Assembly: GCA_958298945.1 (NCBI GenBank)
Contig: OY282610.1
Coordinates: 51,777,667 to 51,841,666, forward strand
Reading direction: 5' to 3'
DNA: 64,000 bases
Source: Atherix ibis
Lineage: Eukaryota > Arthropoda > Insecta > Diptera > Athericidae
In this document: one piece after another, positions 41,017-52,362 of the stretch
Layout of the letters: each line of letters opens with the position of its first letter
Numbering within the stretch: position 1 is the stretch's first letter
Position numbers and translations under genes: made by a program
Notes under the pieces: model-generated
Database searches by the model: none
What the model was told of the DNA's origin: nothing
The model's input: the letters and a program-made list of their open reading frames with translations, nothing else

Positions 41017-43001
41017 ATGAATTTTTTCTCAAAACCACCAACAAAAATTTATCCAGAAAGAATTTTCTCATTCCAATGAGAATAATATGAATCGGAGAAG
41101 CTTTGCCTGAAAGTATATAATCATACCCCAAACAAACATCTCCAAAAAACCACCATTTTCATAGAGAAAAACAAATTTTAAGAGAAAGTGGACTCAGTGT
41201 AATAATTGTTGCCTCCTATTTTTTGAGAAAACTGGGTGCCTGGTGTAAAAATTGGATTTTCGTGAATATTGTCACAAATTTTCGAATTTTTGTAGTTTTT
41301 TGCATATCTTTAGGTGGTCAATTTATTTTGCTTTCAGTAAATAAAAAATTTAATTTTAGGCAATTTTTTTTTAATAGTGCTCACAAAAATTTATTCTGAA
41401 AGGATATTCCTTTTTCGATCAGGATAATATGGATCTAGAAGGCTATGTTAAAGTGTATGTAATGAAACCATGAAACAAATTGTTATTTTTATCCAAAAAA
41501 GCAAACTTTATTTTTAAAAAAATACAGCGAACTTTAGGTATTTTTTTTTAAAACGCCTGGAAAAATTTTTCCTGTAAGGACTTTTTTAGTCCGATCAGGA
41601 TAATAAGAATAATTATTAGTTTCATATATGTATGCGCATTAACATCATTAAACAAATTTTCTAAAAAATTCCCTTTTTCATAGAAAAATAGAAATTTAAA
41701 AAAAAATTTAATGATCTTTTGGCAAATTTTTCTCAAAACTCCCACCGAAATTTATCGTGACATGTCATTTTCCTTCCAATCATTATACTAAGAGTCATAG
41801 AAGATTTGCCTGAAAGTGTGCAATGACACCACAAAATAAATTCTAAAAAACCTTAATTTTTATACAAAAAAAACGAATTTTAATAAAGAAAACAATTAAT
41901 TTTATGAATTTTTTCTCAAAATCACCAACAAAAATTTATCCAGAAAGGATATTCTCATTCCAATCGAGAAAATATGCATTAAAGAATCTTTGCCTAAAAG
42001 TACGCAATGACACCATAAAAATCGTTCTAAAAACCTTAACTTTTATACAAAAAAAAATGAATTTTAAGAAAGAAAACAATAAATTTTATGAATTTTTTCT
42101 CAAAATCACCAACAAAAATTATCCAGAAAGGAAATTCTCATTTCAATCAAGAAAATATACATTGGAGAAGCTTTGCCTGAAAGTACGCAATGACACCATA
42201 AAAACAATTCTAAAAACCTTAATTTTTATACAAAAAAAATGAATTTTAAGAAAGAAAACCATAAATTTTATGAATTTTTTCTCAAAATCACCAACAAAAA
42301 TTTATCCAGAAAGGAAATTCTCATTTCAATCAAGAAAATATACATTGAAGAAGCTTTGCCTGAAAGTACGCAATGACACCATAAAAACAATTCTAAAAAC
42401 CTTAATTTTTATACAAAAAAAATGAATTTTAAGAAAGAAAACCATAAATTTTATGAATTTTTTCTCAAAACCACCAACAAAAATTTATCCAGAAAGGATA
42501 TTCTCATTCCAATCGAGAAAATATGCATTGAAGAAGCTTTGCCTAAAAGTACGCAATGACACCATAAAAACCGTTCTAAAAACCTTAATTTTTATACAAA
42601 AAAAAATGAATTTTAAGAAAGAAAACAATAAATTTTATGAATTTTTTCTCAAAATCACCAACAAAAATTTATCCAGAAAGGAAATTCTCATTTCAATCAA
42701 GAAAATATACATTGGAGAAGCTTTACCTGAAAGTACGCAATGACACCATAAAAACAATTCTAAAAACCTTAATTTTTATACAAAAAAAATGAATTTTAAG
42801 AAAGAAAACCATAAATTTTATGAATTTTTTCTCAAAATCACCAACAAAAATTTATCCAGAAAGGAAATTCTCATTTTAATCAAGAAAATATGCATTGGAG
42901 AAGCTTTGCCTGAAAGTACGCAATGACACCATAAAAACAATTCTAAAAACCTTAATTTTTATACAAAAAAATGAATTTTAAGAAAGAAAACCATAAATTT
43001 T
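41017..43001 (+). repeat. HOR unit 26, duplicate of unit 24 (1985 bp)
   Basis: It has the same length as unit 24 and the same rare markers: gtatataatc at 41108, aaaatcgttc and cttaactttt near 42017, and aaaaattatcc at about 42116. One visible difference is tttatgaattttt at 41904 against tttatgcattttt in unit 24. Confidence 0.93.
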
Positions 43002-44440
43002 ATGAATTTTTTCTCAAAACCACCAACAAAAATTTATCCAGAAAGAATTTTCTCATTCCAATGAGAATAATATGAATTGGAGAAGCTTTGCCTGAAAGTG
43101 CACAATCATACCCCAAACAAACATCTCCAAAAAACCACCATTTTCATAGAGAAAAACAAATTTTAAGAGAAAGTGGACTCAGTGTAATAATTGTTGCCTC
43201 CTATTTTTTGAGAAAACTGGGTGCCTGGTGTAAAAATTGGATTTTCGTGAATATTTTCACAAATTTTCGAATTTTTGTGGTTTTTTGCATATCTTTAGGT
43301 GGTCAATTTATTTTGCTTTCAGTAAATAAAAAATTTAATTTTAGGCAATTTTTTTTTAATAGTGCTCACAAAAATTTATTCTGAAAGGATATTCCTTTTT
43401 CGATCAGGATAATATGGATCTAGAAGGCTATGTTAAAGTGTATGTAATGAAACCATGAAACAAATTGCCATTTTTATCCAAAAAAGCAAACTTTATTTTT
43501 AAAAAAATACAGCGAACTTTAGGTATTTTTTTTTAAAACGCCTGGAAAAAATTTTCCTGTAAGGACTTTTTTAGTCCGATCAGGATAATAAGAATAATTA
43601 TTAGTTTCACATATGTATGCGCATTAACATCATTAAACAAATTTTCGAAAAAATTTCTTTTTTCATAGAAAAATAGAAATTTAAAAAAAAATTTAATGAT
43701 CTTTTGGCAAATTTTTCTCAAAACTCCCACCGAAATTTATCGTGACATGTCATTTTCCTTCCAATCATTATATTAAGAGTCATAGAAGGTTTGCCTGAAA
43801 GTGTGCAATGACACCACAAAATAAATTCTAAAAAACCTCAATTTTTATACAAAAAAAAACGAATTTTAATAAAGAAAACAATTAATTTTATGAATTTTTT
43901 CTCAAAATCACCAACAAAAATTTATCCAGAAAGGATATTCTCATTCCAATCGAGAAAATATGTATTGGAGAAGCTTTGTCTGAAAGTACGCAATGACACC
44001 ATAAAAACAATTCTAAAAACCTTAATTTGTATACAAAAAAAAAACGAATTTTAAGAAAGAAAACTATAAATTTTATGAATTTTTTCTCAAAATCACCAAC
44101 AAAAATTTATCCAGAAAGGATATTCTCATTCCAATCGAGAAAATATGTATTGGAGAAGCTTTGCCTAAAAGTACGCAATGACACCATAAAAACCATTCTA
44201 AAAACCTTAATTTGTATACAAAAAAAACGAATTTTAAGAAAGAAAACCATAAATTTTATGAATTTTTTCTCAAAATCACCAACAAAAATTTATCCAGAAA
44301 TGATATTCTCATTCCAATCGAGAAAATATGCATTGGAGAAGCTTTGCCTGAAAGTACGCAATGACACCATAAAAACAATTCTAAAAACCTTAATTTTTAT
44401 ACAAAAAAAATGAATTTTAAGAAAGAAAACCATAAATTTT
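43002..44440 (+). repeat. HOR unit 27, 3-S form (1439 bp)
   Basis: The core is the partner of unit 25 (gaatattttcac at 43249, tttcttttttcatag). Three monomers follow: S1 (43890), an S1/S3 hybrid with ccattc (44074) and S4 (44258). The change from S3-like to S4 after the second monomer marks the end of the 3606-bp duplication. Confidence 0.92.
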
Positions 44441-46242
44441 ATGAATTTTTTCTCAAAACCACCAACAAAAATTTATCCAGAAAGAATTTTCTCATTCCAA
44501 TGAGAATAATATGAATTAAGAAACTTTGCCTGAAAGTGCACAATCATACCCCAAACAAACATCTCCAAAAAACCACCATTTTCATAGAGAAAAACAAATT
44601 TTAAGAGAAAGTGGACTCAGCGTAATAATTGTTGCCTCTTATTTTTTGAGAAAACTGGGTGCCTGGTGTAAAAATTGGATTTTCGTGAATATTGTCACAA
44701 ATTTTCGAATTTTTGTGGTTTTTTGCATATCTTTAGGTGGTCAATTTATTTTGCTTTCAGTAAATAAAATATTTAATTTTAGGCAATTTTTTTTTAATAG
44801 TGCTCACAAAAATTTATTCTGAAAGGATATTCCTTTTTCGATCAGGATAATATGGATCTAGAAGGCTATGTTAAAGTGTATGTAATGAAACCATGAAACA
44901 AATTGCCATTTTTATCCAAAAAAGCAAACTTTATTTTTAAAAAAATACAGCGAACTTTAGGTATTTTTTTTTAAAACGCCTGGAAAAAATTTTCCTGTAA
45001 GGACTTTTTTAGTACGATCAGGATAATAAGAATAATTATTAGTTTCACATATGTATGCGCATTAACATCATTAAACAAATTTTCGAAAAAATTTCCTTTT
45101 TCATAGAAAAATAGAAATTAAAAAAAAAATTTAATGATCTTTTGGCAAATTTTTCTCAAAACTCCCACCGAAATTTATCGTGACATGTCATTTTCCTTCC
45201 AATCATTATATTAAGAGTCATAGAAGGTTTGCCTGAAAGTGTGCAATGACACCACAAAATAAATTTTAAAAAACCTTAATTTTTATACAAAAAAAACGAA
45301 TTTTAATAAAGAAAACAATTAATTTTATGAATTTTTTCTCAAAATCACCAACAAAAATTTATCCAGAAAGGATATTCTCATTCCAATCGAGAAAATATGT
45401 ATTGGAGAAGCTTTGCCTGAAAGTACGCAATGACACCATAAAAACAATTCTAACAACCTTAATTTGTATACAAAAAAAAACGAATTTTAAGAAAGAAAAC
45501 TATAAATTTTATGAATTTTTTCTCAAAATCACCAACAAAAATTTATCCAGAAAGGATATTCTCATTCCAATCGAGAAAATATGTATTGGAGAAGCTTTGC
45601 CTGAAAGTACGCAATGACACCATAAAAACAATTCTAAAAACCTTAATTTGTATACAAAAAAAACCGAATTTTAGGAAAGAAAACTATCAATTTTATGAAT
45701 TTTTTCTCAAAATCACCAACAAAAATTTATCCAGAAAGGATATTCTCATTCCAATCGAGAAAATGTGCATTGGAGAAGCTTTGCCTAAAAGTACGCAATG
45801 ACACCATAAAAACCGTTCTAAAAACCTTAATTTTTATACAAAAAAAACGAATTTTAATAAAGAAAACAATTAATTTTATGAATTTTTTCTCAAAATCACC
45901 AACAAAAATTTATCCAGAAAGGATATTCTCATTCCAATCGAGAAAATATGCATTGGAGAAGCTTTGCCTAAAAGTACGCAATGACACCATAAAAACCGTT
46001 CTAAAAACCTTAATTTTTATACAAAAAAAACGAATTTTAAGAAAGAAAACCATAAATTTTATGAATTTTTTCTCAAAATCACCAACAAAAATTTATCCAG
46101 AAATGATATTCTCATTCCAATCGAGAAAATATGCATTGGAGAAGCTTTGCCTGAAAGTACGCAATGACACCATAAAAACAATTCTAAAAACCTTAATTTT
46201 TATACAAAAAAATGAATTTTAAGAAAGAAAACCATAAATTTT
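44441..46242 (+). repeat. HOR unit 28, full 5-S form (1802 bp)
   Basis: D1 has gaattaagaaactttgcc, a local change that shortens it by one base. Core 44441-45326 is 886 bp. S1 (45327, ctaacaacc), S2 (45511, actatcaat), S3a (45695, aatgtgcattgg), S3b and S4 follow. The S4 A-run is short. Confidence 0.93.
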
Positions 46243-46414
46243 ATGAATTTTTTCTCAAAACCACCAACAAAAATTTATCCAGAAAGAATTTTCTCATTCC
46301 AATGAGAATAATATGAATTGGAGAAGCTTTGCCTGAAAGTGCACAATCATACCCCAAACAAACATCTCCAAAAAACCACCATTTTCATAGAGAAAAACAA
46401 ATTTTAAGAGAAAG
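46243..46414 (+). repeat. Exemplar core module D1
   Basis: The first 100 bp follow the standard monomer closely but carry D1 markers: ctcaaaaccacc, gaaagaattttctc and caatgagaataatatgaattgg. The second half diverges (gtgcacaatcatacccc, catctccaaaaaacc), then returns to an A-rich caaattttaagagaaag that corresponds to the monomer's gaattttaagaaag. D1 is the most convenient anchor for unit boundaries because its start lies 86 bp before the invariant ttgcctgaaagtgcac. Confidence 0.9.
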
Positions 46415-46563
46415 TGGACTCAGTGTAATAATTGTTGCCTCCTATTTTTTGAGAAAACTGGGTGCCTGGTGTAAAAATTGGATTTTCGTGAATATTGTCA
46501 CAAATTTTCGAATTTTTGTGGTTTTTTGCATATCTTTAGGTGGTCAATTTATTTTGCTTTCAG
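46415..46563 (-). repeat. Exemplar core module INV: probable inverted, degenerate monomer
   Basis: This segment of about 149 bp fits the standard monomer poorly in the forward direction. Its reverse complement contains, in monomer order, ctgaaag, a tgac..acc..taaa..aaaaaacc stretch, ttttctcaaaa (an exact 11-mer) and caacaa. The distance from ctgaaag to ttttctcaaaa is about 106 bp, against 101 bp across a standard monomer junction. Base composition also flips: in the equivalent segment of the first unit, 140 bp contain 39 A, 61 T, 13 C and 27 G, so the + strand is T- and G-rich where monomers are A- and C-rich. The alignment was done by hand and is degenerate. An unrelated insertion remains possible. 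Confidence 0.55.
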
Positions 46564-46762
46564 TAAATAAAAAATTTAATTTTAGGCAATTTTTTTTTAA
46601 TAGTGCTCACAAAAATTTATTCTGAAAGGATATTCCTTTTTCGATCAGGATAATATGGATCTAGAAGGCTATGTTAAAGTGTATGTAATGAAACCATGAA
46701 ACAAATTGCCATTTTTATCCAAAAAAGCAAACTTTATTTTTAAAAAAATACAGCGAACTTTA
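46564..46762 (+). repeat. Exemplar core module D2 with a short forward linker
   Basis: The first 23 bp (gtaaataaaaaatttaat then tttagg) resemble a monomer's 3' end. D2 proper starts near 46587. It keeps gctcacaaaaatttattctg, gaaaggatattcc and a ctagaaggctatgtt..aaagtgtatg..atgaaaccatgaaa stretch. These align in order with the monomer's caccaacaaaaatttatccag, gaaaggatattc and ggagaagctttgcctgaaagtacg. It has no HindIII site. Confidence 0.75.
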
Positions 46763-46946
46763 GGTATTTTTTTTAAAAACGCCTGGAAAAAATTTTCCTG
46801 TAAGGACTTTTTTAGTCCGATCAGGATAATAAGAATAATTATTAGTTTCACATATGTATGCGCATTAACATCATTAAACAAATTTTCGAAAAAATTTCCT
46901 TTTTCATAGAAAAATAGAAATTTAAAAAAAAATTTAATGATCTTTT
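46763..46946 (+). repeat. Exemplar core module D3, a diverged monomer dense in dyad symmetry
   Basis: D3 is 184 bp and aligns forward with the monomer: aaaacgcctggaaaaaattttcc against aaaatcaccaacaaaaatttatcc, and tgcgcattaacatcattaaa against tacgcaatgacaccataaaa. Its central 108 bp contain six short inverted repeats: ggaaaaaattttcc at 46785-46798 (imperfect here, perfect in some units), ggact-N5-agtcc at 46804-46818, aataattatt at 46834-46843, acatatgt at 46850-46857, atgcgcat at 46858-46865 and ttttcgaaaa at 46883-46892. Standard monomers have far fewer. Confidence 0.75.
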
Positions 46947-47129
46947 GGCAAATTTTTCTCAAAACTCCCACCGAAATTTATCGTGACATGTCATTTTCCT
47001 TCCAATCATTATATTAAGAGTCATAGAAGGTTTGCCTGAAAGTGTGCAATGACACCACAAAATAAATTCTAAAAAACCTTAATTTTTATACAAAAAAAAC
47101 GAATTTTAATAAAGAAAACAATTAATTTT
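46947..47129 (+). repeat. Exemplar core module D4
   Basis: This 183-bp diverged monomer keeps atttttctcaaaactccc, gaaatttatcg, gaaggtttgcctgaaagtgtg and gcaatgacacc. It ends ttaataaagaaaacaattaat, the same ending as S3a, which suggests D4 and S3a share their 3' part. It has gtttgcc where monomers have gctttgcc, so the HindIII site is lost. It is always followed by the S run. Confidence 0.85.
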
Positions 47130-47863
47130 ATGAATTTTTTCTCAAAATCACTAACAAAAATTTATCCAGAAAGGATATTCTCATTTCAATCGAGAAAATA
47201 TGTATTGGAGAAGCTTTGCCTGAAAGTACGCAATGACACCATAAAAACAATTCTAAAAACCTTAATTTTTATACAAAAAAAAACGAATTTTAAGAAAGAA
47301 AACTATAAATTTTATGAATTTTTTCTCAAAATCACCAACAAAAATTTATCCAGAAAGGATATTCTCATTGCAATCGAGAAAATATGTATTGGAGAAGCTT
47401 TGCCTGAAAGTACGCAATGACACCATAAAAACAATTCTAAAAACCTTAATTTGTATACAAAAAAAAACGAATTTTAGGAAAGAAAACTATAAATTTTATG
47501 AATTTTTTCTCAAAATCACCAACAAAAATTTATCCAGAAAGGATATTCTTATTCCAATCGAGAAAATATGCATTGGAGAAGCTTTGCCTAAAAGTACGCA
47601 ATGACACCATAAAAACCGTTCTAAAAACCTTAATTTTTATACAAAAAAAACGAATTTTAAGAAAGAAAACCATAAATTTTATGAATTTTTTCTCAAAATC
47701 ACCAACAAAAATTTATCAAGAAATGATATTCTCATTCCAATCAAGAAAATATGCATTGGAGAAGCTTTGCCTGAAAGTACGCAATGACACCATAAAAACA
47801 ATTCTAAAAACCTTAATTTTTATACAAAAAAAATGAATTTTAAGAAAGAAAACCATAAATTTT

Positions 47864-49483
47864 ATGAATTTTTTCTCAAAACCACCAAAAAAAATTTATC
47901 CAGAAAGAATTTTCTCATTCCAATGAGAATAATATGAATTGGAGAAGCTTTGCCTGAAAGTGCACAATCATACCCCAAACAAACATCTCCAAAAAACCAC
48001 CATTTTCATAGAGAAAAACAAATTTTAAGAGAAAGTGGACTCAGTGTAATAATTGTTGCCTCCTATTTTTTGAGAAAACTGGGTGCCTGGTGTAAAAATT
48101 GGATTTTCGTGAATATTGTCACAAATTTTCGAATTTTTGTGGTTTTTTGCATATCTTTAGGTGGTCAATTTATTTTGCTTTCAGTAAATAAAAAATTTAA
48201 TTTTAGGCAATTTTTTTTTAATAGTGCTCACAAAAATTTATTCTGAAAGGATATTCCTTTTTCGATCAGGATAATATGGATCTAGAAGGCTATGTTAAAG
48301 TGTATGTAATGAAACCATGAAACAAATTGCCATTTTTATCCAAAAAAGCAAACTTTATTTTTAAAAAAATACAGCGAACTTTAGGTATTTTTTTTTAAAA
48401 AGCCTGGAAAAAATTTTCCTGTAAGGACTTTTTTAGTCCGATCAGGATAATAAGAATAATTAATAGTTTCACATATGTATGCGCATTAACATCATTAAAC
48501 AAATTTTCGAAAAAATTTCCTTTTTCATAGAAAAATAGAAATTAAAAAAAAAATTTAATGATCTTTTGGCAAATTTTTCTCAAAACTCCCACCGAAATTT
48601 ATCGTGACATGTCATTTTCCTTCCAATCATTATATTAAGAGTCATAGAAGGTTTGCCTGAAAGTGTGCAATGACACCACAAAATAAATTCTAAAAAACCT
48701 TAATTTTTATACAAAAAAAACGAATTTTAATAAAGAAAACAATTAATTTTATGAATTTTTTCTCAAAATCACCAACAAAAATTTATCCAGAAAGGATATT
48801 CTCATTCCAATCGAGAAAATATGTATTGGAGAAGCTTTGCCTGAAAGTACGCAATGACACCATAAAAACAATTCTAAAAACCTTAATTTGTATACAAAAA
48901 AAACGAATTTTAAGAAAGAAAACTATAAATTTTATGAATTTTTTCTCAAAATCACCAACAAAAATTTATCCAGAAAGGATATTCTCATTCCAATCGAGAA
49001 AATATGTATTGGAGAAGCTTTGCCTGAAAGTACGCAATGACACCATAAAAACAATTCTAAAAACCTTAATTTGTATACAAAAAAAAACGAATTTTAGGAA
49101 AGAAAACTATAAATTTTATGAATTTTTTCTCAAAATCACCAACAAAAATTTATCCAGAAAGGATATTCTCATTCCAATCGAAAAAATATGCATTGGAGAA
49201 GCTTTGCCTAAAAGTACGCAATGACACCATAAAAACCGTTCTAAAAACCTTAATTTTTATACAAAAAAAACGAATTTTAATAAAGAAAACAATTAATTTT
49301 ATGAATTTTTTCTCAAAATCACCAACAAAAATTTATCCAGAAAGGATATTCTCATTCCAATCGAGAAAATATGCATTGGAGAAGCTTTGCCTAAAAGTAC
49401 GCAATGACACCATAAAAACCGTTCTAAAAACCTTAATTTTTATACAAAAAAAACGAATTTTAAGAAAGAAAACCATAAATTTT
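47864..49483 (+). repeat. HOR unit 30, 4-S form lacking S4 (1620 bp)
   Basis: Core 47864-48750, then S1 (48751), S2, S3a (49118) and S3b (about 49301). S3b passes straight into the next D1, so the exchange removed S4. D3 has aaaaagcctgg and aattaatagtttc, which disrupt its dyads. Confidence 0.91.
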
Positions 49484-50923
49484 ATGAATTTTTTCTCAAA
49501 ATCACCAACAAAAATTTATCCAGAAAGAATTTTCTCATTCCAATGAGAATAATATGAATTGGAGAAGCTTTGCCTGAAAGTGCACAATCATACCCCAAAC
49601 AAACATCTCCAAAAAACCACCATTTTCATAGAGAAAAACAAATTTTAAGAGAAAGTGGACTCAGTGTAATAATTGTTGCCTCCTATTTTTTGAGAAAACT
49701 GGGTGCCTGGTGTAAAAATTGGATTTTCGTGAATATTGTCACAAATTTTCGAATTTTTGTGGTTTTTTGCATATCTTTAGGTGGTCAATTTATTTTGCTT
49801 TCAGTAAATAAAAAATTTAATTTTAGGCAATTTTTTTTTAATAGTGCTCACAAAAATTTATTCTGAAAAAATATTCCTTTTTCGATCAGGATAATATGGA
49901 TCTAGAAGGCTATGTTAAAGTGTATGTAATGAAACCATGAAACAAATTGCCATTTTTATCCAAAAAAGCAAACTTTATTTTTAAAAAAATACAGCGAACT
50001 TTAGGTATTTTTTTTTAAAACGCCTGGAAAAAATTTTCCTGTAAGGACTTTTTTAGTCCGATCAGGATAATAAGAATAATTATTAGTTTCACATATGTAT
50101 GCGCATTAACATCATTAAACAAATTTTCGAAAAAATTTCCTTTTTCATAGAAAAATAGAAATTTAAAAAAAAATTTAATGATCTTTTGGCAAATTTTTCT
50201 CAAAACTCCCACCGAAATTTATCGTGAAATGTCATTTTCCTTTCAATCATTATATTAAGAGTCATAGAAGGTTTGCCTGAAAGTGTGCAATAACACCACA
50301 AAATAAATTCTAAAAAACCTTAATTTTTATACAAAAAAAAACGAATTTTAATAAAGAAAACAATTAATTTTATGAATTTTTTCTCAAAATCACCAACAAA
50401 AATTTATCCAGAAAGGATATTCTCATTCCAATCGAGAAAATATGTATTGGAGAAGCTTTGCCTGAAAGTACGCAATGACACCATAAAAACAATTCTAAAA
50501 ACCTTAATTTGTATACAAAAAAAAAACGAATTTTAGGAAAGAAAACTATAAATTTTATGAATTTTTTCTCAAAATCACCAACAAAAATTTATCCAGAAAG
50601 GATATTCTCATTCCAATCGAGAAAATATGCATTGGAGAAGCTTTGCCTAAAAGTACGCAATGACACCATAAAAACCGTTCTAAAAACCTTAATTTTTATA
50701 CAAAAAAAACGAATTTTAAGAAAGAAAACCATAAATTTTATGAATTTTTTCTCAAAATCACCAACAAAAATTTATCCAGAAATGATATTCTCATTCCAAT
50801 CGAGAAAATATGCATTGGAGAAGCTTTGCCTGAAAGTACGCAATGACACCATAAAAACAATTCTAAAAACCTTAATTTTTATACAAAAAAAAATGAATTT
50901 TAAGAAAGAAAACCATAAATTTT
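49484..50923 (+). repeat. HOR unit 31, 3-S form (1440 bp)
   Basis: D1 starts with the S-type ctcaaaatcacc and then switches to D1's gaaagaattttctc, a hybrid. Core to 50371, then S2 type, S3b and S4. D2 has tctgaaaaaatattcc. D4 has gtgaaatgtc and gcaataacacc. Confidence 0.91.
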
Positions 50924-52362
50924 ATGAATTTTTTCTCAAAACCACCAACAAAAATTTATCCAGAAAGAATTTTCTCATTCCAATGAGAATAATATGAATT
51001 GGAGAAGCTTTGCCTGAAAGTGCACAATCATACCCCAAACAAACATCTCCAAAAAACTACCATTTTCATAGAGAAAAACCAATTTTAAGAGAAAGTGGAC
51101 TCAGTGTAATAATTGTTGCCTCCTATTTTTTGAGAAAACTGGGTGCCTGGTGTAAAAATTGGATTTTCGTGAATATTGTCACAAATTTTCGAATTTTTGT
51201 GGTTTTTTGCATATCTTTAGGTGGTCAATTTATTTTGCTTTCAGTAAATAAAAAATTTAATTTTAGGCAATTTTTTTTTAATAGTGCTCACAAAAATTTA
51301 TTCTGAAAGGATATTCCTTTTTCGATCAGGATAATATGGATCTAGAAGGCTATGTTAAAGTGTATGTAATGAAACCATGAAACAAATTACCATTTTTATC
51401 CAAAAAAGCAAACTTTATTTTTAAAAAAATACAGCGAACTTTAGGTATTTTTTTTTAAAACGCCTGGAAAAAATTTTCCTGTAAGGACTTTTTTAGTCCG
51501 ATCAGGATAATAAGAATAATTATTAGTTTCACATATGTATGCGCATTAACATCATTAAACAAATTTTCGAAAAAATTTCCTTTTTCATAGAAAAATAGAA
51601 ATTTAAAAAAAAATTTAATGATCTTTTGGCAAATTTTTCTCAAAACTCCCACCGAAATTTATCGTGACATGTCATTTTCCTTCCAATCATTATATTAAGA
51701 GTCATAGAAGGTTTGCCTGAAAGTGTGCAATGACACCACAAAATAAATTCTAAAAAACCTTAATTTTTATACAAAAAAAACGAATTTTAATAAAGAAAAC
51801 AATTAATTTTATGAATTTTTTCTCAAAATCACCAACAAAAATTTATCCAGAAAGGATATTCTCATTCCAATCGAGAAACTATGTATTGGAGAAGCTTTGC
51901 CTAAAAGTACGCAATGACACCATAAAAACAATTCTAAAAACCTTAATTTGTATACAAAAAAAAACGAATTTTAAGAAAGAAAACTATAAATTTTATGAAT
52001 TTTTTCTCAAAATCACCAACAAAAATTTATCCAGAAAGGATATTCTCATTCCAATCGAGAAAATATGTATTGGAGAAGCTTTGCCTAAAAGTACGCAATG
52101 ACACCATAAAAACAATTCTAAAAACCTTAATTTGTATACAAAAAAAAACGAATTTTAGGAAAGAAAACTATAAATTTTATGAATTTTTTCTCAAAATCAC
52201 CAACAAAAATTTATCCAGAAAGGATATTCTCATTCCAATCGAGAAAATATGCATTGGAGAAGCTTTGCCTAAAAGTACGCAATGACACCATAAAAACCGT
52301 TCTAAAAACCTTAATTTTTATACAAAAAAAAACGAATTTTAATAAAGAAAACCATAAATTTT
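50924..52362 (+). repeat. HOR unit 32, 3-S form (1439 bp)
   Basis: D1 has aaactaccatttt and aaaaaccaattt. S1 (51811, gagaaactatgta), S2 (51995) and S3a (52179) follow. The end of the last monomer switches to the ccataaat ending that precedes D1. S3b and S4 are absent. Confidence 0.91.

Larger units (their letters stand above)
37042..44257 (+). repeat. Tandem duplication of about 3606 bp (two copies)
   Basis: Copy 1 is about 37042-40648 and copy 2 about 40649-44257. Rare variants recur at a constant 3606-3607-bp offset: gtatataatc (37504/41108), aaaatcgttc with cttaactttt (38411/42017), aaaaattatcc (38511/42117) and gaatattttcac (39643/43249). The second monomer with ccattc appears only at the right ends (40466/44074). 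Few differences are visible, so this is the youngest large rearrangement in the window or an assembly duplication. Confidence 0.88.
46243..47863 (+). repeat. HOR unit 29, 4-S form (1621 bp), module exemplar
   Basis: Core 46243-47129, whose modules are listed individually. S1 (47130), S2 (47314, cattgcaatcg), S3b (47498) and S4 (about 47681, tatcaagaaatg, as in units 1 and 2) follow. S3a is absent. Confidence 0.94.

Noticed and set aside
46415..46563. INV segment as a mobile element insertion
   Set aside because: I see no terminal repeats, target-site duplication or coding capacity, and the reverse-complement alignment with the monomer is a simpler explanation. It is not fully excluded.
46580..46590. 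TTAGG motifs as arthropod-type telomere repeats
   Set aside because: Single ttttagg occurrences are part of the monomer 3' end and are never in tandem.
46640..46660. CENP-B box-like tttcgatcaggata in D2
   Set aside because: Only the TTCG part fits. The essential CGGG half of the known CENP-B box is absent, and I saw no full match in the unit.
46774..46971. 65-codon - strand frame across D3/D4, repeated in most units
   Set aside because: It is AT-rich and low complexity (Phe, Ile and Lys from A/T runs). It is lost in units 8, 14 and 23 and altered by A-run changes. There is no start context or family match.
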